Assembly (NCBI GenBank): GCA_022225965.2
Contig: JAKJXP020000147.1
Coordinates: 25,219 to 89,218, forward strand
Direction: 5' to 3'
Length of the DNA stretch: 64,000 bases
Origin: Diatrype stigma
Taxonomy: Eukaryota; Ascomycota; Sordariomycetes; Xylariales; Diatrypaceae
The notes under the pieces were generated by a model that saw only the letters and a list, made by a program, of their open reading frames with translations, had not been told where the DNA came from and did not search any database. Shown piece after piece: positions 1-10,712 of the stretch. Both the position numbers and the translations under genes were made by a program. Numbering within the stretch: position 1 is the first letter of the stretch; every line of letters starts with the position of its first letter.

Positions 1-1978
1 ATATACGATTCGAATAAATATAAAAGCAATAACCGAAATAAGAACTTTAACGAATAATTCGAATATTATTTTTGTCGAAATCCGAATTACGCTTATATTA
101 AATACATTTTACGTAAAAACATAATTAATTATAAATTAATTAATATAAATAAAAAAAGCAAGGTAATTTTCTTAAACAAAACAAAGAATCGTTAGAAATT
201 CGAAAACCTGATATTACTTAAAAGACTAAAGAACCAGTTATAAAATAACAAAATACGTTTATCGACGATTATTTTCCGTTAAATCGAAAGCTTATAAAAC
301 CTATTAAATGGATTTAAAAACTCGTTATTTTATTTTAAGAAATAAAGAAAAGTTTCGATACTTCGGTGCTTAAGGCTGAATTAATACTTTTAATAATTAA
401 ATTTATTTTACTGATTATTAATTAAACTATGTCGATTTTAATTAATATAACAGTAATCATTAACGGAAACGGAATGCCTTATTTTCGGAAGGCTTTTTTA
501 TACAATTAGAAATAAAATAAGCCTATACCTATAAAAAAAGGCCCGGTATTTAAAGGAAATCCAAATATTTCTTAAAGACGATAAGAATAATTTGTTTTTG
601 TTAATTAATATATTAATAGCAAAACGTACGACGATTGAAGCCGTTAATTGAACCGTTTCTAATTAAGAAAAATAGAAAAAACAACGAATGGACGACTATA
701 TATACGTATCCGAAACTTAGCCCGACGTTTCGATAGTTATTTCGACCAATATATCGAATTTTATATTATAAATTTCAAAAAAGAAAATAAATAAATAAAA
801 GAAAACTAATTAAAGCCGACTTAATTAAGTTCTGAAAAAAGAAAATTTAAAAGGCGGCCAGATAAAAGTTTAAGATTATCTGGACGGATTTTATCGAGAT
901 ATGTCCCGATTTTACCGAAGCCTTTAAGAATTTCCTATTAACAAAGGCGTAAAAGGCGGCAAAAAATAAGCCAGCCGAAATAGTTAAGATAACCGAGGCC
1001 CAAATACGGGATTATAAAAACAGTTTTAAGCCGGTTAAAGTAAAAAGCTTAAATGTCGACGTTTCGAATTTAAAGCTTTTGTTTCTTATTAATGTATACG
1101 ATTACGTTATGTTCTTTTTTAAATTGCTTATAAAATTAATTGGGTTTAAAAAGGTAAAGACTTAATTAATAAAGTATTAAATATTAAAGTCGAATTATTT
1201 ATTTAAATATAGTTTTTATATTAAACGAAATAAATTATTATTAAAAATATAAGCCTGTTTTATAGAATTTAATAAAACATAAGAAATTCCATTTAAGGGT
1301 ATTATTGAAATATCGATTTGGTTAATAGGGCGATTAATTATTAATTCATTTTATGTCGTCGATAATGGAAAGGTTGCTTAATTCCTAATATTCGGCCTAA
1401 ACCTTGTAATAAAGGCCCGCATAACGATAAATCTAAATCCGGAAAAAATAAAAGAAACGTTCGAATTCGGCGTAATTAAAATTATTATTTAATTAGCGAA
1501 AACCGAATCTATTGGACGTTATATATATCCGGTAAGTCTTAAAGAAATCGTAATCGGTAATTATTCCGGCCGCTTTATTGGCATAATTAGGCTAATTTCC
1601 GACGTAACGAATTTAAGTTATTACGAATATGGCATAATTAATTCGATATATACCTTGTTTTATTTGGATGCTATTAATTAATGGCCTTTATATAATTATA
1701 ACATTATTAAAAAGTTTATGAATCTTATTAATATGAAATATTACTATAAGAACGTATATTGCTTTAAGGCTAAAAATATTATTAACGACGACCGTTTTAT
1801 TTTCGATAATATTAAGAGAACGCATATACTTTACGTAAGCATTAATTGTTTTATTATTTTCGACCGAAACCGATTTATAAATATTATTACGATTTGTTAA
1901 AAAAAACCCTTTACCCTTTTTAAAAATCCTTTATTAAGACCTAAAGGATATTAATTAGCCAAACCCTTAATCCATTAA
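1..1978. repeat. AT-rich, RIP-like relic; possible retroelement protease remnant
   Basis: This stretch is very AT-rich with many stops in every frame and no intact gene. Around 1290-1430 on the plus strand a stop-interrupted reading contains a run resembling a retropepsin-like segment (FYVVDNGKVA followed by FLIFGLNLVIKARI), reminiscent of the LILG-type motif of Ty3/Gypsy-type proteases. The similarity is short and the stops are many, so I treat this only as a possible relic of an LTR retrotransposon polyprotein. A 60-codon open frame at 1718-1900 is of low complexity and I do not consider it a gene. Confidence 0.35.
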
Positions 1979-1994
1979 CGATTACATAAAAGCA

Positions 1995-2103
1995 GTCATC
2001 CGTAAACCTCTTACACCCCCTTCGGGGGTGGCTGTATATAACTAGGTAGCTAGCTAGATAGGTCCATCCGGACGTAAAAATTCATCATCATCATCATCAT
2101 CAT
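1995..2103 (+). mobile_element. 5'-truncated LINE 3' end, 109 bp, with 16-bp target-site duplication
   Basis: The insert consists only of the last ~109 bp of the LINE family found nearby: the 17-bp hairpin CACCCCCTTCGGGGGTG, the GGTCCATCCGGACGTAAAAA block and a (CAT)n tail. It is flanked by a perfect 16-bp direct repeat, CGATTACATAAAAGCA, at 1979-1994 and 2104-2119. A severe 5' truncation, a simple-repeat tail and a target-site duplication are the standard signature of target-primed reverse transcription, so orientation and boundaries are well supported. Unlike its AT-rich surroundings the copy is hardly mutated. Confidence 0.85.
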
Positions 2104-2119
2104 CGATTACATAAAAGCA

Positions 2120-2530
2120 AGAAATAAAATCCTGGCTAAATATAACGATAAGGATTTATTTATTATTTTATACGGCATCTTACAAACGGAAATGAACTTA
2201 AAAACGATTTTATAATTCAAATTAAGATATTATATAAATAGAAATAAAAAAAGATATACCCGGTAAACGATTCGATATTTGCTGGTTTATTTCCGTTTAA
2301 AGACCTTAATTCAAAAAAAGCTAATAGCAGCCCGAAAGAAATTCGTTTAAATGGGCTATTAAAACGACTTATTTAACTTATTGCATGCTTTTTATTTCCC
2401 AAATTTATAAATGTTTTTATTAGATTTAAACTTATTAATTAACGATGGAAATAAATAACGCAATAATTAAATAATCGATTTATAAGGCTAAAAAGGGCTC
2501 TTTTTAAAAAGATACTTATTAATCGCAAAA
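2120..2530. other. AT-rich spacer, no gene seen
   Basis: RIP-like AT-rich DNA between two LINE insertions. It continues the sequence interrupted by the 109-bp insertion and ends in the left copy (2531-2544) of the target-site duplication of the large LINE. I see no gene or motif in it. Confidence 0.6.
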
Positions 2531-2544
2531 AAGCCCTAACTTGG

Positions 2545-2736
2545 TGATGATGATGATGATGATGATGATGAATTTTTACGTCCGAATGAACCTATCTAGC
2601 TAGTGTACCTAGTTATATACAAACCACCCCCGAAGGGGGTGTGAGAGGTCTGATGATGATGATGATAATGAATTTTTACGTCCGGATGGACCTATCTAGC
2701 TAATGTACCTAGTTATATATAAACCACCCCCGAAAG
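2545..2736 (-). repeat. tandemly duplicated LINE 3' tails
   Basis: Two successive copies of the LINE 3' terminus lie head to tail: 2545-2651 and 2652-2736. Each has a trinucleotide tail (TGATGATGA on the plus strand), the AATTTTTACGTCCG block, the CTATCTAGCTAG stretch and the CACCCCCGAAGGGGGTG hairpin. The outer one abuts the target-site duplication. This may be a second 5'-truncated insertion into the tail of the first, or a slippage product of reverse transcription. Confidence 0.7.
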
Positions 2737-2873
2737 GGGTGTAAGAGGTTTATAGGATGATTAAGATTATATGAGGTCCGATACTGTATAGTATATGGGG
2801 ACGGCTGGAATATCGAGGGTCATAAGGGCCCAAAATAAAGCGCAAACGTGTTAGGGTTTAATATAGGAAAGGG
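2737..2873 (-). repeat. internal copy of the 133-bp direct repeat (LINE 3' region)
   Basis: This block (GGTGTAAGAGG ... ATATAGGAAAGGG on the plus strand) is homologous in the same orientation to 9131-9263 at the other end of the same LINE. The copy here carries more C-to-T and G-to-A changes than the copy at 9131-9263. The same block recurs at about 10820-10955 in LINE copy 2, at 9732-9867 in a short element and at 22676-22760. Confidence 0.75.
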
Positions 2874-3772
2874 TTTTATTTTTCCGATAAATGGTTATTT
2901 CTTTTCGGAGCCTCGCTATTGTCCGTTACTTATCCTTTAAAGCGACGTTTAAAAAAGTTGTTATTTTATTCCTCCGCCGACGTCCCATAGGGGCGCGCCT
3001 TTTTAATAAAGGCTGCGAAGTTTCGGTAGCCATTATGGCCAAAGAATTCGTCCGCTTCGCGCCCGTACCGGATCCTTAAGGTCCGAAGGGCGCTTTAAAA
3101 TAAATCGCAGGATGCAATATGGCCCGGTTTCTTTTTAATACCGCATCGATATCGATACCTAATAACAAAGTTCTTAAGATAATTAAAGCGTATATAATAG
3201 CTAATAAAATTCCCATGGCCGGAACGTTTTGCGAGAAAACGGTATAAAGTTATTCGAATAAAGGAAAGTTTTTTGGGGGGCTTCTTTATTTCGAGCCCTT
3301 AACGTTAATACGAAAGGGGTATATTATGGGATTATTAAATGGAAAAAACGAATAAACGCTTTTTCCGGTTAATGCGTCGAAAATGGAAGAAGGTTATGGT
3401 GCCGGTAATGTAATTATCGTTATCGAAGGCCGGTCGCTTGGCGCCGAATTTGGCTTGGGCGTTTGCGGCCTCGTTGCTTTCGATTTCAACGTATTCCGGA
3501 ACCCATTGGATAAAAAAGGCTGGTGGTCGGATTCGGGAGACGGCCTAATGAAAGTCGAGGAAGTCTCGTTAAGAATTATCCGATGGATATTCGAGGATAT
3601 ATCGAATAATTGCCGTATTGTCGATACAGAAATATAAACCTATAAAAGGGGAGTTTAGGTCGTATTATGCGTTTTCTGCTTATTAAGCCGCTTTATACGC
3701 AGCTATTATTTCGCCGTCGAAAACTTTTGCGTTTAAAAATAATCCATTAGCTGCATATAAACGTTTATTACC

Positions 3773-3985
3773 TTAATAAGCAATAAAGCCCCAGCCAATT
3801 CGGTCGACCTTAAAGCCATTAAAGTAAATAACAAGGTTTCGAAAAGGGACGGATTCGAGCCACTTTTTATAGGCGTCCTTTTCTTTTTTTTTATCGGCTA
3901 GGACGGGTAACGGCTTATTTGGCCATTTTTTGTTTAGAAATAAGGGGCGGGGGCATTTTGCCGCTAAATCCGACGCTAATTGCAA
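3773..3985 (-). pseudogene. RNase H domain fragment of LINE copy 1
   Basis: A 70-codon open stretch ends in IYFNGFKVDRIGWGFIAY, which resembles the first strand of the RNase H domain in Tad-type LINEs (usually YTDGSK...GWG). The first catalytic Asp appears replaced by Asn (FNG instead of TDG/SDG), as expected after a G-to-A change. It lies downstream of the reverse transcriptase fragment in the element's sense. Nonfunctional remnant. Confidence 0.7.
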
Positions 3986-4273
3986 TTACATGGGCCAACG
4001 TTCTTTTGGTTGGTTAGCGCGCTATACGACCGGATAAGCCGGGTCCAGACTGCGGAACCGGATAACGTATCGTTTTCGTATCTATTCGTATATTATTTCC
4101 GCAAAAGGAATGCCGGATTTACGATATAAAATAGAAATATTAATAATGCGCCAAATTAGAAATATTGCCTTAACGGCAACTTTAAATAGCTTATCAAAAA
4201 TTGCAAGATATTTTAGGATGCTTATAAATGCAAGATTCTATTTTTTAACCGCTAGGCGTTTTTTTCCTAAGTA

Positions 4274-4744
4274 TTAGGCTTTTGCGCCATAAATAGCTAC
4301 CGGAAATACGCAGGTTTTTGCTGCCATTGCGGTTTTATTTGGTAATAATCCCTTCGCCACTTTATTAAGGTAACGGATATAATTAACGGCGCGCAAGGCC
4401 TTAGCAATCCATTTAAATACGTATTCCTTAAAGCTAAGCTTGGAATCGAAAAAAACTTTTAGCCATTTAATTGCTTCATTAAATGAATATACCTTAAAAT
4501 CTCCCGCAATAATTAGGACGTCTAAGGAAGTCCGGCTTTTATGGAAATGCTTAAGATTGCTTTTGGCTGGGTTAAAAGTAAAGGCGTTTTTCCGTTTCCA
4601 ATTAAGGATATCCGAAACATTAGCTGCTAATAAAGCAAAGGTTTTTGTTATGGTTCTGCTTATACGTAATATTGCTATATCGTCGGCATATTTAAAGCGG
4701 ATTAATGAAACGCCTTTCCGAAAAAGAAGTTCCGTATATAACAT
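4274..4744 (-). pseudogene. reverse transcriptase fragment of LINE copy 1 (YADD)
   Basis: A 156-codon open stretch contains FKYADDIAIL, the catalytic core of non-LTR reverse transcriptases, followed by the palm and thumb region (NPAKSNLKHF, then IKWLKVFFDSKLSF) typical of fungal Tad and MGL-type LINEs. It is the longest surviving reading frame of the element. It stays open although flanking frames are full of stops, and the catalytic aspartates are preserved, in contrast to copy 2 where the motif reads YAND. No start codon belongs to it. Confidence 0.85.
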
Positions 4745-6264
4745 AAATAATATTAGGAATACTGGGAAGCCTTAGGGAATGCCGTAAAATAAGGGGCCAA
4801 GGTTTATAATAACATCTTCCATTCGTATAAATACGAAGCGATTAATTATGAATAAATCGATTTATTTAATTAATAAGTAGTTTCATCCTTATTGTCGCAA
4901 TCGAAATACCAATTTACCACGTAATATCGCATTAAAAGCGCCAGTAACGTTTAAAATTAAGAACGATACAATTTTGTTTTAAACAAAGGCTGCTTTTACG
5001 TTATATATAACGCATGCTGCTAAATTTAAGGCCAACCTTTTGAATAAAGCTTCGAATTATTGAATGCTAATAATACTTTTGCAAATGGCTATTATCGATA
5101 TGCGTTTAATAATTAGCCGTTCTAGGCCCTTGCCGAGATAAGAAAAAAGGGAAATGGGACGCCAGGATTTTACCGCCGTAAAATCGAACTTGCCCATTTT
5201 TGGAAGCATAACGACCTTAATAATACGAAACGGCGTTAAATGGTATTTATGTCATAAGCATTCTTTATAAAACGTGCGGATTGCGTTTCTAATAGCCGGT
5301 TACGCGTATTAAAATAGCAAGGCCGTTAGTTCGTTTTTTTCCGAAGCCGTATTGGGGATTTTAATATAAACGTCCTCGGTTTCCGCCATTATAACCGATA
5401 AATCCCAAGAAATGGGCTTATACGTATATACGGATGCCCGAAAATCGAAAGCGAAAGGATTAAGGTCGTAAGGCTCGAACGGACGCTACGGGTCCTCGAT
5501 ATTCTTACCGTCGGCCTAAAAAACAAGGACCTTATACCGGAAATATTGGATTTTTCCTTCCGTATCGATTATTATTCGGTTTCCGTTTATTATTAAGGGG
5601 GCTCGGAAGTTATCTTTAAGTTTATGCCAGCTTATTATATTATAAATTAATTTATCCGAAATAACATTAATTATCCGCCGTTTCTAATATAGCTTCTTTA
5701 CGCGTCGAATAATAGATTTATATTCCTTTGCCATATCCGGGTCCGGGATTTCATTTTCCGCTGCCGATTAACGCATTCGTTTAATAACCTCGTCGCATTT
5801 ATCGGTTCATTAAAACGCGTTTCGTTTGCGGTTATATTTAGGCTTATTCGACGTTTTTATTATCCGGTTAAACGTATCTAGTAAGCGGCAAATTAAGTCT
5901 TCGCATTTTTATATTAACGCAAATGCGGTCGATTATTTTGTTCAGTATGTATGGATAAGCTAAGAAAATTTCAAAGCCGCGTTTAAAAAAAAAATAAGCT
6001 TCGATTTAAAAACCTTAACAGGTTTGCCAATTGGTATTTTGCCGATTAAGATATAATGATCCGAATTAATATACATATCGTTATTTATTCCAGCCGAATT
6101 TTTTGGGATATTAAATGCCATAAAGTCGATAGTATTCCTTAGGTAATACGTAAATTTATTTCCGTTAAGAACCTAAAGGTCCTGGCTTTCGAATTAATCC
6201 GCTATTTTTTATTCGGAGCCGTTATATCGCTTGCGTTATTGCGATTGCTATATTCAGTATATCG

Positions 6265-6279
6265 CGTTAAAATCGCCTA
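6265..6279 (-). pseudogene. endonuclease motif GDFNA of LINE copy 1
   Basis: On the minus strand the bases read IIIGDFNAIY, the metal/active-site signature of the apurinic-type endonuclease domain of LINEs. Stops lie a few codons either side, so the domain is broken. The equivalent site reads GNFNT in copy 2 (about 15160-15180) and GDFNAIY in copy 5 (about 18630-18655). Confidence 0.75.
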
Positions 6280-9130
6280 TTATTATTTTTCGGAGGCCTA
6301 GTTCTTATTATTCGAATTCCGTTAATAACGCATAAAATACGTCGCCGTTTAAATAAACGTTCCTAATAATGACGTTATTAATTTATATTACTATCGCATC
6401 CTTAATAACGAAAGGGCGCAATTATGCGATATTAAGCCGTAGGTTTTTTCGGACGTATATAAGTATTTTGGGATATTCCGTTTAATCTTTTATCGGCAAG
6501 AAAATGTCGTATCGGGGATAGGTTTTGGTTTATTTTTTGCCATAAAATGTTATTATCCATGGCTTTTATATTAATACGACGTCCGCCTTTATATCGTCCG
6601 CCGTTTTAAATGCTATATCGTATATGATGCTTTTTTTTTTATCCTTACGGATATTAATTTATATTATAAGCAGCTATTTAAGAAATCGGGCGGTGCTATT
6701 TTTAAAGCTTAACGGTTGTCCCGTTATTATTAGGAATTATTATTTCGCTCCTTTCGTCGTCGCTGCTCGTCGTCGAGCCTGGCGATTTCGGCGATATCTA
6801 TCCCGATTGCAACATTCCTAAAATTCTATTCGTAAATATATTATAAGATCGCATTTCTTACTTACGGGCGAAGGATATTTGCTAATTCATCGATATTATC
6901 GTTAGCCCTTGCTGTTAGGGCATTTTTGGCGATAGCTTTACGGAATCGGGCCTAACGTTCGTTTGTTGCTTGGGTAACATTTAGGGTAAAGAGGCCCGCT
7001 GGTATAAGGTACTCCTTTATTTCTTTTTCGTTGTATACGGGGTCGTTTCCTTTTTTTTCGGCGTCGTCGATATAAGTGTCTTCGCCGTTTTCTTCGCCAT
7101 TTTCTATGCTTTTAGCCGCGGTGGTGGCAGCGACGGCAGCGATGTGGGCGGGGGCGAGAAAGGGAGGTTGAAATAATATTTGCCGTATTGTTTATAACGG
7201 CGGAAGGGGAGGTGGTCGAGGTTCTTTAGGGGTCCTAGGACCCGCCGGGGTAGGAAATTCCATAAGGTCATCTTTCTTTTTTATTTTGTTGGCGGGCGCC
7301 GAGGTTTAAATTTAGGCTTAAGCTTAAATCGATATTTAGGCTTGGTCCTGTTATACCGGTTAAGTTTTTTTTTTTTTTCCGTAATATCTTATTGTATTAT
7401 TATTTGCCTAATTATTTTATTTCGGCCAGTTATTATTTAATTAAACGGACGATTTTGCTATTTTTTCTTATTGGTCGGGCCGGGTATGTTAGCGAATCGA
7501 ATTTATAAGGGCCGCGGCAATTAAAGCATTTCATTTTATTTTCGTAAACGCCTTTTTAATAAATGGCTTCGTATATTTTATAGCCCTTACCGTATTATTA
7601 ATAACGTAGATCGTTATTATAATATCGCCTATTATAAAAGCCTAAGTAAATTTAATATTACGTAATTTTGGAAACCCTAGTAATAAGTTTTTTTAAATGA
7701 AAATTAAATACCTTAAAGCGTTTAACGATTTGGAAAAATGCCATAACCCATTCTTAAATCGAAACGTCCGATATTTGTCGTTTAAAGCGATATAAGGAAA
7801 TGGGGTTTACGCCCGTTTGGGTTACGATTTTGGCCTTAATAACCGTATTTATGGATTAAAAGCTTATATGAATGCGAAATTTTTTTGAAACCCCGATTAG
7901 GATATACGTATACCAATTTTTGGCTTTCTTAATAATTAGGCCCTTTATTTTAAAGGCCTCGTCGAAAATATGTTATTTAATAATACTATTGCGGAAACGT
8001 AACGTCCATTCGGTTTTAACTTTTTAAGCATTAAGAATTTCGCATAGGTTAAGCTTAAAAATATCCATTATTGTAGCCCGTATGTCCGCGGGTTGCAAAG
8101 CGTGTTATGAATAATCGGGGGTAAGTCGGAGGAAAAAACGATTATCGGCTTTTTCCGATGGCTGGAGCGTTGGTCGGTTGGGACCAAGACCTAAGGGCTG
8201 CATTTTTTTGGGCTTCCTGGGTTTTTTCGATACGTTAGTTTAGTTTTGGGCTTTCCCATTCCTAAAACGGATTGCCGTTGCATATAATTGGGGCATAAGC
8301 GATAATATTAATAACGTAATAACAGTAGCAATTCCCGTTATTAAATATAATACAAAGGATACGCGTCGTCGTCCGTTTTATAATAGGGACGTATTTCCGG
8401 GGGATTTATTAAAAACGAGATCGATAAGATTTTCCGGCAATATTAACGGAAGGGGAGCATAACGGGAAGCAGCTAGGCCGCCTATTTTAAAACGTATAAC
8501 GTAAGAAGGGAAAAAAGAAAAATTCTTCGGATTTTTTGCGTTAATTAGGCTTATAATTAATTATTTAATTTATTAATAAGCCAACCGGACTTATTATTAA
8601 TACATAAACATAAATTACTGAAATGCGTTTCGGGCGATATCGAGGAATAAAGAATAAGTTATAAATACCTCGAACTTAATTCGAATACTTTGTTTTTTTT
8701 TTATGTACTATTTTAACTATAACCAAAATAAAGTTTGCTAAAAGGTCTTTAAAGGTTTTTAAAGGGAATTGAATAAAAAAGTTTTCTTAGGATTTATATC
8801 TTTTCGGGGCACCAGGCTTTGCTGCTGCCGTTTTTTCGTTTGGCCTTTTTAAAACGAAAAAAATGGCTTTTGGATTATTGCCGTTATTATTGTTATTAGC
8901 CATCGTAAATGGATTTATAGGTATAACGGGGGCCGGTTTTTTAAAATCTGTTCCGGGTATTTGTTACGGGAGGATTAAGGGCCGTTAAAAGTAAACGGCG
9001 TCCGACATTCTCGGGGGGTTTGCCTGATTCAAAGGCAAATGTAAGGATAAAGCTCACGATATGAGAGAGAACTGTGCAAAAAAGAGTCTTGGCAAAATAT
9101 AAGGGTAAGAAAAGAGAATTGTAAAAGGAT

Positions 9131-9263
9131 GGGTGTAAGAGGTCTATAAGATGACTAAAACTACATAAGGTCCGACACTGTTTAGTATATGGAACGGCTG
9201 GAGTATCAAGGGCAGGGCCCAAGACAGGGCGCGATCGTGTTGGGGTCTGACATAGGAAAGGGG
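9131..9263 (-). repeat. 133-bp block fused to the 5' end of LINE copy 1
   Basis: In element sense this begins CCCCTTTCCTATGTCAGACC and runs to CTCTTACACCC, immediately before ATCCTTTT, where copies 3 and 4 begin. It is homologous to 2737-2873 at the 3' end of the same element and lies inside the target-site duplication, so it arrived together with the LINE. It is far less mutated than the 3' copy. Confidence 0.75.
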
Positions 9264-9404
9264 AAGCCCTAACTTGGATTTGGCGAAAATGCGATATCTT
9301 TAAGGAATATATTTTCCTTAATCATGTAATTAAAATCATTCCGTACGAAATATAGCAAATTAAAGACATATTAATACCTAAAGCCCTTAAAAATAAATTA
9401 ATAT

Positions 9405-9544
9405 AAGTCCTAATTACTTAAATAAGTAACTAAATTATCCGCAGCTTAGCTAAATTTGCTTAGCCCAGCAATTGCTGCGGTAGGTAACGATTAATTAATC
9501 GAAATATACAGCTTAGCTTAAGCCGCATACATGCGACGTAAACC
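9405..9544 (+). repeat. RIP-mutated copy of the repeat at 22170-22305
   Basis: This stretch matches 22170-22305 over roughly 136 bp (shared CAGCAATTGCTGCGGTA and TGCGACG[C/T]AAACC). Most differences are C-to-T or G-to-A in this copy. LINE copy 3 begins directly at its right edge. The function of the repeat is unknown. Confidence 0.65.
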
Positions 9545-10712
9545 ATCCTTTTATAACTCTTTTTTCCTACCCCTATACTTTGTTAAGACCTTTTTTTTGC
9601 ATAGTTCTCTTTTATATCGTAAGCCTTATTCTTATACTTGCCTTTGAATTAAGCAAACCATTCGAGGATATCGGATATTATTTACTTTTAGCGGCCCTTA
9701 ATTCTTCCACAACAAACCCCCGGAGCAGGCTCCTTTCCTATGTCAGACCCCAACACGCTCGCGCTCTGTCCTGGGTCCCCGTGACTCTCGATACTCCAGC
9801 CGTCCCATACACTATACAGTGTCGGGCCTTATGTAGACTTAGTCATCCGTAGACCTCTCACATCCCCTTCGGGGGTGTATGTAACTAGGTAGCTAGCTAG
9901 ATAGGTCCATCCGGACGTAAAAAGTCATCATCATCATCATCACCCCGGAGCAGGCTTTAAGAAACCGGCGCTTATTATTTTTATAAATTTATTTATAATG
10001 GCTAATAATAACAATAACGATAATAATCCAAAGGCCATTTCTTTCGTTTTAAAAAGGCCAAACGACAAAACGGCAATAATAAAACTTGATATTCCGAAAA
10101 AACATAAGTTCTAAGGAAACCTTTTTACTTAACTTCCTTTAGGAACCCTTAAAAATCCTTTAATAAATTTTATTTTAGTTATAATCAAATTAATACGTAA
10201 AAAGAAAAAATGAAGCATTCGAATTAAGTTCGAGGTATTTATAATTTATTCTTTATTTCTAAATACCGCCCGTAACGCATTTTAATAATTCATATTCGCA
10301 CATTAATAATAGGCCCGGCTAATATATTAATAAATCAAGCAGCTTATTATAAGCTTGGCTAACGTAAACAGCCCGAAGGACTTTAATTTCCTTTATGCCA
10401 TCCGTACGAAAATAAAAGGCCTAATTACTTTCCGCTACGTTTGTTTATCGCCAATACTACCGGAAAACCCTATCGACCTCGTTTTTAACGAATTCCTTAA
10501 AAGCATGCCCCTATTTTAAAATAAACGACGCGTTCTCTTTATAATACACTTATTAAAACCCGTAATTACGTTATTGTCGCCATTTTTTACGTTATAGTTA
10601 TATGTAATAACAGTTCGCTTTAAATTTAACGATATCCAAAAATGGATTAATATTAAAAGAAAGCTTAAAAGAATAAAACAAATAGGCCCCAATCGATTAA
10701 CGCAATCCTAAT
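9545..10712 (+). mobile_element. LINE copy 3, 5' leader and ORF1 start, interrupted
   Basis: Plus-strand copy starting ATCCTTTTATAACTC, the same first bases as copy 4 (16559) and as the leader of copy 1 (9130 downward). The 5' leader is split by a 211-bp insertion (9732-9942) with target-site duplication. ORF1 starts near 10005 (MANNNN-like) and decays quickly. The copy is cut off near 10712, where LINE copy 2 in the opposite orientation begins. AT-rich with many stops. Confidence 0.75.
9732..9942 (+). mobile_element. 211-bp short element sharing both ends of the LINE, 14-bp TSD
   Basis: A compact insertion flanked by a perfect 14-bp direct repeat CCCCGGAGCAGGCT (9718-9731 and 9943-9956). 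It begins CCTTTCCTATGTCAGACC, the same as the outermost 5' end of LINE copy 1, and ends with the LINE 3' block (hairpin, GGTCCATCCGGACG, then (TCA)n). It carries almost no RIP-type changes. It could be a non-autonomous derivative mobilised by the LINE, a deletion product, or a 5'-truncated insertion that happens to stop at this point. Confidence 0.8.

Larger units (their letters stand above)
2545..9263 (-). mobile_element. Tad-like LINE, near full length, inactivated (copy 1)
   Basis: A 6.7-kb non-LTR retrotransposon on the minus strand, flanked by a perfect 14-bp direct repeat AAGCCCTAACTTGG at 2531-2544 and 9264-9277. Reading 5' to 3' on the minus strand it holds a 5' leader, a gag-like ORF1 beginning near 8901 (MANNNNNGNN...), a zinc-knuckle remnant (KCFNCRGPYK, about 7525), an APE-type endonuclease motif GDFNA at 6265-6279, a reverse transcriptase with YADD, an RNase H segment and a 3' tail ending in (CAT)n. 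Domain order fits the Tad clade of fungal LINEs. Numerous stops and C-to-T/G-to-A changes show it is dead. The 133 bp at its 5' extremity repeat part of its own 3' region, and its 3' tail is duplicated in tandem. Confidence 0.9.

Noticed and set aside
4440..4775. Open frame of 111 codons on the plus strand
   Set aside because: It is the antisense shadow of the LINE reverse transcriptase fragment at 4274-4744.
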